The notes under the pieces: generated by a model | The model's database searches: none | What the model saw: the letters and a program-made list of their open reading frames with translations, nothing else | What the model was told of the DNA's origin: nothing | Shown: positions 56,359 to 64,000 of the stretch, one piece after another | How positions within the stretch are numbered: position 1 is the stretch's first letter | Layout of the letters: the number at the start of each line of letters is the position of its first letter | Made by a program: the position numbers and the translations under genes | DNA from: CAZIVP01 sp964542915 | GTDB taxonomy: Bacteria; Calditrichota; Calditrichia; Calditrichales; Calditrichaceae | DNA: 64,000 bases | Assembly: GCA_964542915.1 (NCBI GenBank) | Contig: CAZIVP010000001.1 | Location: 186,001 to 250,000, forward strand | Reading direction: 5' to 3'

Positions 56359-57626
56359 CATTCGATTTCATGTTTTATAACACTGTTCGTTCTGCCTGCC
56401 AAATCCGGTTCGGGAGGTAAAAGCTCTTCTCGGCCGTTTACCATTAACACCAGGGTATTGAAAGCCTGCATCAGCTCATCCGCAGTAAAATTGCAATGTC
56501 CGTATCGTACAACGGGGATGTGTTTGTGCAAACGGTCCTCGTTGGAAATCGTTTTGTTTCGGTATAAACGCGCATGCCAGGCGGGCACTATCGGATCGGC
56601 TAATGTGTGCATGGTTATGAGCGGAAAGCGGGGTTCGCCGTCTGTTTGGTAGTCTTCTTTTATCGATTGAAGCGCTGCAGCATCCGCGGAGAAACGCTCG
56701 ACATTTGCGTTCAGATGGGCGTCGTTGGCCGAGCCCCGGTAGCGGCGCTGGCTGTTATCAAATGGCTGACCGCCCAGTTTAATGCGGGCATCATTGGTTG
56801 CAAAAACATTGTACCACAATAAGCCCAATACGGTCTCGCCGATTGTTTCTTCGTTTTGCGGATCAAAAGGAGCGCGGGTAACGCGAAGCAACTGCAATGT
56901 CTTCTCCGGTTCGCTGGAAATAGCTTTAATAATTGCCGGAACATACTGCCCGGACCAGTTCCTTTGCACTTCTTCAGGAATATCAACGGCGCTTGCCGGT
57001 AATACATCGGGGAAAAAATAATCGAAGACCACCCGGAAATCGCCGAAATAATTGATCTGTTTACGAAAGTCGCCAACGGGGCCGCACGTTGCCAGACCGC
57101 CGTCATAAATACGTTTGGTCTCGATCGACTGGGCGGTAATCAAGCCGCCTTCGGAGGCGCCGACCAGATAGACATGATGTGCATCTTGGAATAGTGTGTT
57201 AAACAGATAGGTCAGTTCCACAAGATCAATAACGGCCTCCGGCGCCGCCAAACCGTTTTGTCGATAACTGGTTACAGCAAACACATAACCCTGCTCCGTG
57301 ACCAACTCCGGTATCGAAGTTCCGTCCGGTAGCTGTAATTGATTTTCCGGTATGCCGAGCGGCTCCAACGGAGAAACATAGCCATGGGCATAGACCACCA
57401 AATCCTGATTCCAATCGATCGGTATATAATACCGGTAGTGTGCACCGGATTCCATTTTGCCTTCGACAATTTTTAAATCGCCCTGCTGTCTTACGGATTG
57501 CGAGAGTATCGAAGGCGACGGCTCTTCAGAATTTTGTGTGGAAGCGGTGGGTGCGTTCTCTCGGGTGCATTGAAGCAGCCAAATCAAAGAAAATAAAAAC
57601 AACCAAATAAGACCAATTCGAGTCAT
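56358..57626 (-). CDS. Alpha/beta-hydrolase lipoprotein
   Basis: A 422-residue lipid-anchored protein: the signal IWLFLFSLIWLLQC ends in the lipobox LLQC. The mature part has an alpha/beta-hydrolase core with strand LVVYAHGYV, the nucleophile motif GASEGG near residue 157, a probable acid in HTLADPIVP and the His in RYGHCNF near residue 390, making a complete-looking Ser-Asp-His triad. I cannot assign a substrate; esterase or peptidase activity is likely. AAGGAGG precedes the ATG by six bases, an excellent start. It is alone on the minus strand between porX and tsaE. Confidence 0.85.
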   Translation of the reverse strand: MTRIGLIWLFLFSLIWLLQCTRENAPTASTQNSEEPSPSILSQSVRQQGDLKIVEGKMESGAHYRYYIPIDWNQDLVVYAHGYVSPLEPLGIPENQLQLPDGTSIPELVTEQGYVFAVTSYRQNGLAAPEAVIDLVELTYLFNTLFQDAHHVYLVGASEGGLITAQSIETKRIYDGGLATCGPVGDFRKQINYFGDFRVVFDYFFPDVLPASAVDIPEEVQRNWSGQYVPAIIKAISSEPEKTLQLLRVTRAPFDPQNEETIGETVLGLLWYNVFATNDARIKLGGQPFDNSQRRYRGSANDAHLNANVERFSADAAALQSIKEDYQTDGEPRFPLITMHTLADPIVPAWHARLYRNKTISNEDRLHKHIPVVRYGHCNFTADELMQAFNTLVLMVNGREELLPPEPDLAGRTNSVIKHEIE

Positions 57627-57800
57627 TATATCCTCCTTTTAGAATGGATGGTTTTCAAAGTTGTAAGGAAATCATGAATATCGCTTAGCCGGTTCGGTCT
57701 TCATCTATAGCCATGAGATGCCTGAAAACAGGATGGCGTTCTGCTTACATACGGGTTGAAAACACCAAAATGTTTCCGAATATATCGGTCAATATTGCAT

Positions 57801-57806
57801 TATAAT
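57801..57806 (+). promoter_or_regulatory. TATAAT -10-like element upstream of tsaE
   Basis: A perfect TATAAT lies 68 bases before the tsaE start. I see no good -35 at the normal distance and no extended -10 TG, so this is only a candidate promoter for the tsaE-tsaB-rimI unit. It lies in the 247-base spacer between the divergent hydrolase gene and tsaE. Confidence 0.3.
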
Positions 57807-57873
57807 CGCACAGTGTGTGCTTGTATTCCGCTTCTTTTTCTTTTATTTTCAATGCTTTAAAATTAAACGAACC

Positions 57874-58320
57874 ATGTGTAAAGTGCGAGAATATATTTCG
57901 GAATCTATAGAAGAGACAAAGGCGATTGCAAGCGATCTGGCGAAAATTTTCAAACCTAACGATGTGGTATTGTTAAACGGCGAACTGGGCAGCGGCAAGA
58001 CATTTTTGGTGAAGGAAATTTGCCGGCGTTGGCAAACCCGCGATGAACCTTCCAGTCCGTCATTTGCCATTATCCAGCAGTATCGCGGTCCTGTGCCGGT
58101 ATATCATCTGGATTTTTATCGGATCGAAGACGTACGTGAACTGGATGAATTGGGCTGGGAAGAACTGATATCGGGAGAAGCGGTGACGTTTATCGAATGG
58201 CCCAAGTTTATTGAAGCATTTTTGGATCATTATTACCGAATTGACATCCGGTTAGAGGAAAACCGCCGTATATTCACACTTAATGATTTCAATACTTCTC
58301 ATACCGGAGAAAGAAATTAG
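57874..58320 (+). CDS. tsaE: tRNA t6A biosynthesis ATPase TsaE
   Basis: A 148-residue P-loop protein required, with TsaB and TsaD, to make N6-threonylcarbamoyladenosine at tRNA position 37. Walker A is LNGELGSGKTFLVKEI near residues 33-48; a second motif is SSPSFAIIQQY, then the family's HLDFYRIEDVRELDELG. I chose ATG 57874 (MCKVREYISES) because it gives the normal length of about 150; the open frame from a GTG at 57817 adds an implausible aromatic leader. Four bases separate it from tsaB, forming the common tsaE-tsaB-rimI cluster. No tsaD in the window. Confidence 0.93.
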   Translation: MCKVREYISESIEETKAIASDLAKIFKPNDVVLLNGELGSGKTFLVKEICRRWQTRDEPSSPSFAIIQQYRGPVPVYHLDFYRIEDVRELDELGWEELISGEAVTFIEWPKFIEAFLDHYYRIDIRLEENRRIFTLNDFNTSHTGERN

Positions 58321-58324
58321 CGAT

Positions 58325-59011
58325 ATGATCCTGGCAATCGAAACATCGGGCGCGCTATGCAGCGTGGCATACTGGGAAGATGGCAAAACGCTTATCGAAT
58401 ATAACGTGGAGATTGCCATGCAGCACGCCGAATTGCTGGCGAAATTGGTGGACGACGGTTTAACCTTCTTATCCCGGAAGCCGCTGAAAAAACATTACCA
58501 GTTAAAGGATATTAAGTTAGTGGCGGTGGGTGTGGGACCGGGCTCCTTTACCGGATTGCGCATCGGTCTGAGTTATGCCCAGGGATTCTGTTTTGCACGA
58601 AGGTTGCCGATTGTGGGCATTTCGAGCCACCAGGTCCTTGCCAGCCAGCATTTACGAAAATATCCCACTTTTTATACCCTGGTTGAGGCGCGGCGCAATG
58701 AGGTTTATCTGGCCGAAATCCATGTAGCGGGCGACATGTATCCGGAAATGATCAATCATCAAATTGTCGATCGAAACGATTTAAACGCCGTTATTCCCGA
58801 AGGTGCACATATCCTTTATAAACACGGGATGACGTTGGATGAGGACATAATCGAAGGATTACACAGCCGGGATGTGGTCATTTATGATCAGGGCCGGTAT
58901 TCCGCTTCCATCATTGCTCAACTTGGATATCAAAAATGGAAGACGAAGCAGGGCGATGACCTGGCTCAGATAGAACCCATGTATATACGTCCATTTGCCG
59001 GAGTGTTATGA
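58325..59011 (+). CDS. tsaB: tRNA t6A biosynthesis protein TsaB
   Basis: A 228-residue ASKHA-fold partner of TsaD. The N-terminus MILAIETSGALCSVA is the family signature, and GVGPGSFTGLRIGLSYAQG is the conserved glycine loop. The catalytic metal site of TsaD is absent, as expected for TsaB. ATG 58325 lies four bases after the tsaE stop; the frame is open further upstream inside tsaE but lacks family residues. Its stop overlaps the rimI start by four bases (ATGA), so the genes are coupled. Confidence 0.93.
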   Translation: MILAIETSGALCSVAYWEDGKTLIEYNVEIAMQHAELLAKLVDDGLTFLSRKPLKKHYQLKDIKLVAVGVGPGSFTGLRIGLSYAQGFCFARRLPIVGISSHQVLASQHLRKYPTFYTLVEARRNEVYLAEIHVAGDMYPEMINHQIVDRNDLNAVIPEGAHILYKHGMTLDEDIIEGLHSRDVVIYDQGRYSASIIAQLGYQKWKTKQGDDLAQIEPMYIRPFAGVL

Positions 59012-59442
59012 CCTGCCGGATACGGCGCATGTTTGAGGATGACGTACCACAAGTGGCCGGGCTGGAGAAAGATATATTCAGCGATCCCTGGTCGGAAGAA
59101 AGTTTTGCGATTGAAGTTAAAAATATTAAACTTTCTTACCCTTTTGTTATAGAGTATGAAGGCAAATTAGCGGCATATGCGGTGGTCTGGCATTACCTCG
59201 GCGAGGCGCATATCGGCAATTTTGCGGTAGCCCCGGCATACAGAAGGAAAGGTTTTGGGCGGCAACTCATGGAGCATATTCTTGATAAGTTTAAAACATA
59301 CGAAATAATCTATTTGGAAGTAAGGCGCTCCAATGAAAGCGCCATTAAATTGTACGGCGAATATGGATTTGCACCGCTTTATTTACGCCAAAACTATTAC
59401 GCCGACGGCGAAGACGCCGTGGTTATGGTAAAAGATTTATAA
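59008..59442 (+). CDS. rimI: Ribosomal protein alanine N-acetyltransferase RimI
   Basis: A 144-residue GNAT-family acetyltransferase; RimI acetylates the N-terminal alanine of ribosomal protein S18. The acetyl-CoA pyrophosphate loop is YRRKGFGRQL, with preceding strand IGNFAVAP and the later LEVRRSNESAIKLYGEYGF, all typical. WSEESF at residues 28-33 matches the RimI N-terminus. The gene's position after tsaB is the usual one. It starts within the tsaB stop codon. Confidence 0.91.
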   Translation: MTCRIRRMFEDDVPQVAGLEKDIFSDPWSEESFAIEVKNIKLSYPFVIEYEGKLAAYAVVWHYLGEAHIGNFAVAPAYRRKGFGRQLMEHILDKFKTYEIIYLEVRRSNESAIKLYGEYGFAPLYLRQNYYADGEDAVVMVKDL

Positions 59443-59460
59443 TCATATCGAGGGGAAATT

Positions 59461-60315
59461 ATGGATTGGTTTAAACGGAAGAAAGAGTCAATAAAAGCAA
59501 CGCCTAAAAAGGATATGCCTGACGGACTCTGGGTGAAGTGCGACCAATGCGCCGAAATCATTTATCGCAAAGAGTTGGAAAAGAAGTATTACGTTTGTCC
59601 AAAATGCGATTATCACTTCCGTGTTGGCTATGAGATTTATATTAAAATATTGTTTGATGAAAACAAATTCAGCGAATTTAATCAAAATATCCAATCCGTC
59701 GATCCTCTCAATTTCAAGGATTCAAAAAAGTACGGCGAAAAGTATCGGGCAACAGTGAAGAAAACCGGTTTTAATGAAGCGGTTATAACCGGTTCGGGGA
59801 AAATTGAACATCACGACGTTGTGATGGCATTGATGGATTTCCGATTCCTCGGCGGAAGTATGGGGTCGGTTGTGGGAGAAAAAGTTGCCCGGGCGATCGA
59901 TAAGGCGGTGGAACTGGAACAACCGTTGATCATTTTGTCTTCTTCAGGGGGCGCTCGCATGCATGAAGGTATTTTAAGCTTAATGCAATTGGCAAAGACC
60001 AGTGGGCGATTGACGCGCCTGTCGAAAAAGAATATTCCTTATATCTCAATTTTGACAAATCCGACGACGGGCGGCACCACCGCCAGTTACGCCATGTTAG
60101 GGGACATCCATATTGCGGAACCCGGTGCACTGATCGGTTTTGCGGGTCCCCGCGTCATAAAGCAAACCATCGGACAGGATTTACCCCCGGGTTTTCAACG
60201 TTCCGAATTTCTGCAGGAACACGGCTTTGTCGATTTTATTGCACATCGCCATGTGCTTAAACAAAAAGTGGCCCAGGTTTTGGACTTCTTTTTGCACCAA
60301 AATTCCGCAAGTTGA
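59461..60315 (+). CDS. accD: Acetyl-CoA carboxylase carboxyltransferase subunit beta
   Basis: A 284-residue subunit that, with AccA, moves the carboxyl group from biotin to acetyl-CoA in the first step of fatty-acid synthesis. An N-terminal zinc ribbon with four Cys (CDQC and CPKC, about residues 24-46) is followed by the crotonase-fold core: MDFRFLGGSMGSVVGEK, SSSGGARMHEG and NPTTGGTTASYAMLGD. All conserved glycine loops that I know are present. GAGGGG lies before the ATG. It stands 18 bases after rimI and 60 before surE. Confidence 0.95.
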   Translation: MDWFKRKKESIKATPKKDMPDGLWVKCDQCAEIIYRKELEKKYYVCPKCDYHFRVGYEIYIKILFDENKFSEFNQNIQSVDPLNFKDSKKYGEKYRATVKKTGFNEAVITGSGKIEHHDVVMALMDFRFLGGSMGSVVGEKVARAIDKAVELEQPLIILSSSGGARMHEGILSLMQLAKTSGRLTRLSKKNIPYISILTNPTTGGTTASYAMLGDIHIAEPGALIGFAGPRVIKQTIGQDLPPGFQRSEFLQEHGFVDFIAHRHVLKQKVAQVLDFFLHQNSAS

Positions 60316-60375
60316 TCCGAAATTTTGATCTATAATAATGCTTCGATAGTAATATGATGAATAAGGTAGAGGGGC

Positions 60376-61149
60376 GTGAGACAGGGCACGGTTTCGATTC
60401 TCGTTACTAATGATGATGGTATTTATGCCGAAGGTATAAAACAATTGAAAGAAGCCCTCGAGGGTTTGGGAGAGATTACCGTAGTGGCGCCATTGGTGGA
60501 AAAAAGTGCGGTGGGACACGCCATTACGCTTTCCGATCCGCTTAGGGTCATGGAAATTGACCGCGACGGCGCCTTTTTCGGTTATGCTGTTAACGGTACA
60601 CCGGCAGACTGCGTAAAGCTGGGCGCACGTTCTATATTGGCAAGAAAGCCGGATGTGGTTGTCAGCGGTATTAATCAGGGCTCCAATACGGCAACAAATA
60701 TTATTTATTCGGGCACGGTCTCGGCGGCAGCCGAAGGTATCATTATGCAAATACCTTCGATGGCGGTTTCGATTACGTCATACAGCGTATCCGAATTTTC
60801 TTTTGCAGGTAAAATTGCGCGCCGCCTGACCAGCGAGATTTTACGCTACGGGCTTCCGGAAGGCACGTTGCTCAATGTTAATGTGCCGCCGCTGAGTGAA
60901 GAGGAAATAGAAGGTGTTGTGGTTACCCGGCAGGGAAAGGGACGCTTCGAAGAGGCGTTCGACAGGCGCACCGATCCTAATAAACGAACGTATTACTGGC
61001 TTACGGGTAAACGGATGCTGCTTGATTCCGAAGATGATGTGGATGATGTTGTTGTAAATCAGAATAAAGTATCCGTTACGCCCATTCATTACGATTTAAC
61101 CAACTATGAATTTCTGCAGGACTTGAAAAAATGGAACATGACTCCCTGA
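60376..61149 (+). CDS. surE: 5'-nucleotidase SurE
   Basis: A 257-residue metal-dependent survival protein that removes phosphate from nucleoside monophosphates. The metal-binding start ILVTNDDGI, PLVEKSAVGHAITL, NGTPADCV, SGINQGSNT and YSGTVSAA are all present. The start is GTG 60376 (MRQGTVSILV), with AAGG nine bases upstream; no closer ATG exists before the metal site. The 3' end overlaps guaA by 19 bases in a different frame, implying coupled expression. Confidence 0.93.
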   Translation: MRQGTVSILVTNDDGIYAEGIKQLKEALEGLGEITVVAPLVEKSAVGHAITLSDPLRVMEIDRDGAFFGYAVNGTPADCVKLGARSILARKPDVVVSGINQGSNTATNIIYSGTVSAAAEGIIMQIPSMAVSITSYSVSEFSFAGKIARRLTSEILRYGLPEGTLLNVNVPPLSEEEIEGVVVTRQGKGRFEEAFDRRTDPNKRTYYWLTGKRMLLDSEDDVDDVVVNQNKVSVTPIHYDLTNYEFLQDLKKWNMTP

Positions 61150-62696
61150 AATACGATCAGGCGCATGAAACGATTTTAATCCTCGATTTTGGTTCTCAAT
61201 ATACACAATTAATTGCCCGTCGTATTCGGGAACTCGGCGTTTTCTCTGAAATCCAGCCTTATTCATCAGACATTAACGATATTAAACATAAAAATATAAA
61301 GGGTATCGTGCTGTCGGGCGGACCCTCTTCCGTTTACGACCGCGGTGCACCGCTGGTTGATCGACAGCTGTTCGGGTTGGGACTTCCGGTCTTAGGCGTC
61401 TGTTACGGTTTGCAGTTGATGATCTATCTTAACGGCGGCAAGGTAGCAGGCGCCGATCATAAGGAATATGGTTTGGCGCGTCTTGTTATTAATGAAGCGG
61501 GGGCTTTGTTAAATCAGATACCCGATGAAAGTTCGGTATGGATGAGCCACGGAGATAAGGTGCTCGCCTTACCCGATGATTTTATAGCGATCGCCAAAAC
61601 AACCAACTCGCCGTTAGCGGCCATCAGGCATGAAACCCATCCATGGTACGGACTTCAATTCCATCCCGAAGTTGCCCATACCCAGTACGGCCGACACATT
61701 CTGAAAAATTTTGTTTTGGATATCTGTCACTGTAAAGGCGACTGGTCGCCCGCCTCTTTCATTGAAGAAAGCGTTCGAAAGATACGGAGCGAAGTCGGCG
61801 ACAAGCAAGTACTCTGTGCTTTAAGCGGAGGGGTTGATTCCAGCGTAGTGGCCGTTCTACTGAATGGGGCCATTGGTAAGCAATTGCATTGCATTTTTAT
61901 CGATACGGGTCTGCTTCGTAAAAATGAAGCACAGGAAGTTAAACGTGTTTTTTCGGAACATTTTGATATTAAATTGACCTCGCTCAACAGCGCCCGGTCG
62001 TTTTATGATAAATTAACCGGCGTTATCGATCCTGAAGAAAAGCGTAAACGGATCGGCAATGAATTTATTCGCATTTTCGAGACAGAAGCTGATCAATTGG
62101 GTACATTCGAATTTCTGGCGCAGGGTACGCTGTATCCCGATGTGATTGAAAGTGTATCGTTTAAAGGACCTTCGGCAACGATCAAGTCTCATCATAATGT
62201 AGGCGGACTGCCCGAAAAGTTTGGCTTTCGTTTGATCGAACCGTTGCGTGAACTATTCAAAGATGAAGTTCGAAACGTGGGACGCGAACTTGGAATATCC
62301 GAGACCATCATTGGAAGACATCCGTTCCCCGGGCCGGGTCTGGCAGTGCGGGTTTTGGGTGAAATAACGCCCGAGCGCATAAGCACATTGCAGGAGGCCG
62401 ACGCTATTTACATTGAGGAGCTGCGAAAAGCCGACATTTATGATGATATTTGGCAGGCGTTTGCTGTATTATTACCGGTTCAGACGGTCGGCGTGATGGG
62501 GGATCAACGCACTTATGAGAATGTCATTGCTTTACGGGCGGTGACGAGCACGGATGGAATGACCGCGGATTGGTATCCCATGCCGAACGAGGTAATGACA
62601 GCCGTATCCAACCGTATTATCAATGAAGTAAGAGGGATTAATCGGGTGGTTTATGATATCAGTTCCAAACCGCCCGCAACAATTGAATGGGAATAA
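61131..62696 (+). CDS. guaA: GMP synthase (glutamine-hydrolysing)
   Basis: A 521-residue enzyme that converts XMP to GMP with glutamine and ATP. The class-I amidotransferase domain (about 14-200) has the nucleophile Cys in GVCYGLQL near residue 89 and the catalytic His-Glu in HPEVAHT. The ATP-pyrophosphatase domain has the P-loop SGGVDSS near 232. The C-terminal dimerisation domain includes GRHPFPGPGLAVRVLGE and ends with PPATIEWE, the canonical finish. Length is standard. The ATG lies inside the end of surE. Confidence 0.97.
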   Translation: MEHDSLKYDQAHETILILDFGSQYTQLIARRIRELGVFSEIQPYSSDINDIKHKNIKGIVLSGGPSSVYDRGAPLVDRQLFGLGLPVLGVCYGLQLMIYLNGGKVAGADHKEYGLARLVINEAGALLNQIPDESSVWMSHGDKVLALPDDFIAIAKTTNSPLAAIRHETHPWYGLQFHPEVAHTQYGRHILKNFVLDICHCKGDWSPASFIEESVRKIRSEVGDKQVLCALSGGVDSSVVAVLLNGAIGKQLHCIFIDTGLLRKNEAQEVKRVFSEHFDIKLTSLNSARSFYDKLTGVIDPEEKRKRIGNEFIRIFETEADQLGTFEFLAQGTLYPDVIESVSFKGPSATIKSHHNVGGLPEKFGFRLIEPLRELFKDEVRNVGRELGISETIIGRHPFPGPGLAVRVLGEITPERISTLQEADAIYIEELRKADIYDDIWQAFAVLLPVQTVGVMGDQRTYENVIALRAVTSTDGMTADWYPMPNEVMTAVSNRIINEVRGINRVVYDISSKPPATIEWE

Positions 62697-62714
62697 GAGG
62701 GGGTAGCATTAATT

Positions 62715-64000
62715 ATGTGTGGAATAGTCGGATATTTAGGTAATAAGGATGCCACGCAGATTTTGGTTAATGGTTTAAAGCGCCTGGAGTACCGGGGATA
62801 TGATTCTGCGGGGCTGGCTTTAATAAATAATAACCATATTGATCTGGTAAAAGAAGTCGGTAAAATAAGCGCGCTGGAGAGCGCACTCAGCCAGCATCCT
62901 TTAAGGGGCAGTATTGGGATCGGGCACACACGCTGGGCGACCCACGGCGAACCCAGCCAGGGCAATGCCCATCCGCACTTCGACGGAACTCAAAATATTG
63001 CCCTGATTCACAACGGCATTATCGAAAATTACGCTTCTCTAAAAAAAGCGTTAGAGCAAAGCGGCCATCAATTTCGCTCCGAAACCGATACCGAGGTTAT
63101 TGCCCATCTGATCGAAGAATTATATGAGGATGATTTTGAGGACGCGTTCCGTAAGGCGTTATTGGAACTGGAAGGAACTTACGGATTGGCCGTAATCTCC
63201 AACTACGAACCGGATAAAATTTTTGTGGCACGCAAGGGCAGCCCTATCGTAATTGGCGTTGCTGATAACGAATTTTATGTGGCTTCGGATGTAAATCCCT
63301 TAATACCGCACACACGCAACGTCTTCTATCTGGAAGATGATGAGATGGCCATTCTGACCAAAACAGGCGTAATTACAAAAACGATCCACAATAAAGTTAT
63401 CGAGAAGCAACTGGAAAAAGTTACGTTTCAGGTAAGCGATATTGAAAAAGGAGATTTCGAACACTTTATGCTCAAAGAAATCTTTGAGCAGCCCAAAACC
63501 ATCATGGACGCTATGCGCGGACGCTTGTTGAGGGAAGAGGGCTTGGTTAAATTGGGCGGATTGGCGGACGTGGAAGAGAAATTAATCAACGCTAAAAAGA
63601 TCTATTTTACCGCATCCGGTACGTCGTGGCATGCCGCACTGCTTGGTGAATATCTGATGGAAGAATTTTGCCGCATACCGGTAGAGGTAGAATACGCCTC
63701 TGAATTTCGTTACCGCAATCCCATCATCGGCAGTGATGAAATCGTTATTGCTATTTCTCAGTCCGGCGAAACGGCAGACACACTGGCCGCTTTGCGAGAA
63801 GGTAAGTACAAGGGCGCCATGGTACTGGGTATTGTCAATGCCGTAGGCTCCACGATTGCACGGGAAACAGAAGCTGGTGTTTATATTCATGCCGGTCCGG
63901 AGATCGGCGTGGCCAGCACAAAAGCCTTCACTTCTCAGGTGACAGCCATCATTCTGGTCACTCTGATGATTGCGCGTAAACGCCATATGTCGGTTGTGCA
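62715..64000 (+). CDS. glmS: Glucosamine-fructose-6-phosphate aminotransferase (partial, runs off window)
   Basis: The first 428 residues of an enzyme of about 610 that makes glucosamine-6-phosphate, the first committed precursor for peptidoglycan and lipopolysaccharide amino sugars. It starts MCGIVGYLG, with Cys as catalytic residue 2 after Met removal. The glutaminase domain shows LEYRGYDSAG, HTRWATHG and HNGIIENY. The first SIS sugar-binding domain begins near residue 290 (YFTASGTSWHAALLGEYLME; ISQSGETADT). A GAGGGG ribosome binding site precedes the ATG. There is no sign of a glmS ribozyme in the 18-base spacer after guaA, so this gene is not riboswitch-controlled from immediately upstream. 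Confidence 0.96.
   Translation, partial: MCGIVGYLGNKDATQILVNGLKRLEYRGYDSAGLALINNNHIDLVKEVGKISALESALSQHPLRGSIGIGHTRWATHGEPSQGNAHPHFDGTQNIALIHNGIIENYASLKKALEQSGHQFRSETDTEVIAHLIEELYEDDFEDAFRKALLELEGTYGLAVISNYEPDKIFVARKGSPIVIGVADNEFYVASDVNPLIPHTRNVFYLEDDEMAILTKTGVITKTIHNKVIEKQLEKVTFQVSDIEKGDFEHFMLKEIFEQPKTIMDAMRGRLLREEGLVKLGGLADVEEKLINAKKIYFTASGTSWHAALLGEYLMEEFCRIPVEVEYASEFRYRNPIIGSDEIVIAISQSGETADTLAALREGKYKGAMVLGIVNAVGSTIARETEAGVYIHAGPEIGVASTKAFTSQVTAIILVTLMIARKRHMSVV

Noticed and set aside
62697..62714. glmS ribozyme before glmS
   Set aside because: The gap after guaA is only 18 bases, far too short for the ribozyme, and it contains just the ribosome binding site.

Overview
The window is a gene-dense chromosomal segment of moderate GC from a Gram-negative bacterium. 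I infer a member of the FCB superphylum, with Calditrichota (Caldithrix-like) as the best guess. The reasons are a giant secreted protein with a type IX secretion (T9SS)-like C-terminal sorting domain, a PorV-like barrel, a PorX-like response regulator, a DUF4159/DUF4175 pair, and lipoprotein and SurA-type periplasmic chaperones. Ordinary AGGAGG ribosome binding sites before many genes argue against typical Bacteroidetes. This placement is inference from gene content, not from a marker phylogeny. I found no rRNA, tRNA, CRISPR array, intact insertion sequence or prophage.

Layout. 1-6.1 kb: the tail of a sugar nucleotidyltransferase, an MscS/YbdG-type channel and an S51 peptidase on the minus strand, a PrxQ peroxiredoxin, the hflK-hflC pair, a bidirectional terminator and a ferritin. 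5.9-6.4 kb is a gene-free stretch rich in short hairpins. 6.4-14.6 kb: a TPR protein, mfd, and three successive parvulin-type foldases (two lipoproteins and a SurA homologue). 14.6-21.4 kb: a signalling block with a sigma-54 activator carrying a degenerate receiver, a GAF-GGDEF cyclase, a TPR protein, a GAF-HD-GYP phosphodiesterase and a small exported protein. 21.4-38.2 kb: a 4930-residue Ig-like repeat protein followed by a PorV-like barrel fused to TPRs. 38.3-43.1 kb: a partner-switching module and a DUF456 membrane protein. 43.2-49.9 kb: a tightly packed DUF4159, DUF4175 and patatin-POTRA-barrel set. 49.9-53.7 kb (minus): mutY, a PIN-PhoH ATPase and ychF. 53.9-64 kb: rlmB, porX, a lipoprotein hydrolase on the minus strand, then housekeeping genes tsaE, tsaB, rimI, accD, surE, guaA and the start of glmS.

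How it fits together. The giant protein, the PorV-like protein and PorX suggest T9SS-dependent export of a very large surface protein. The foldases would help envelope and secreted proteins fold. Cyclic-di-GMP synthesis and breakdown enzymes lie just upstream of the giant gene.

The most unusual system is at 38.3-42.6 kb. One polypeptide combines an RsbW-like kinase domain, a membrane sensor with HAMP, an RsbU/SpoIIE phosphatase, a transposase-like bipartite helix-turn-helix, a long acidic linker and a C-terminal helical domain. The next gene is a STAS antagonist that ends in a related helix-turn-helix. Putting matching DNA-binding-like domains on both the phosphatase and its presumed STAS substrate suggests a partner switch that acts directly at DNA, which I do not recognise as a described arrangement.
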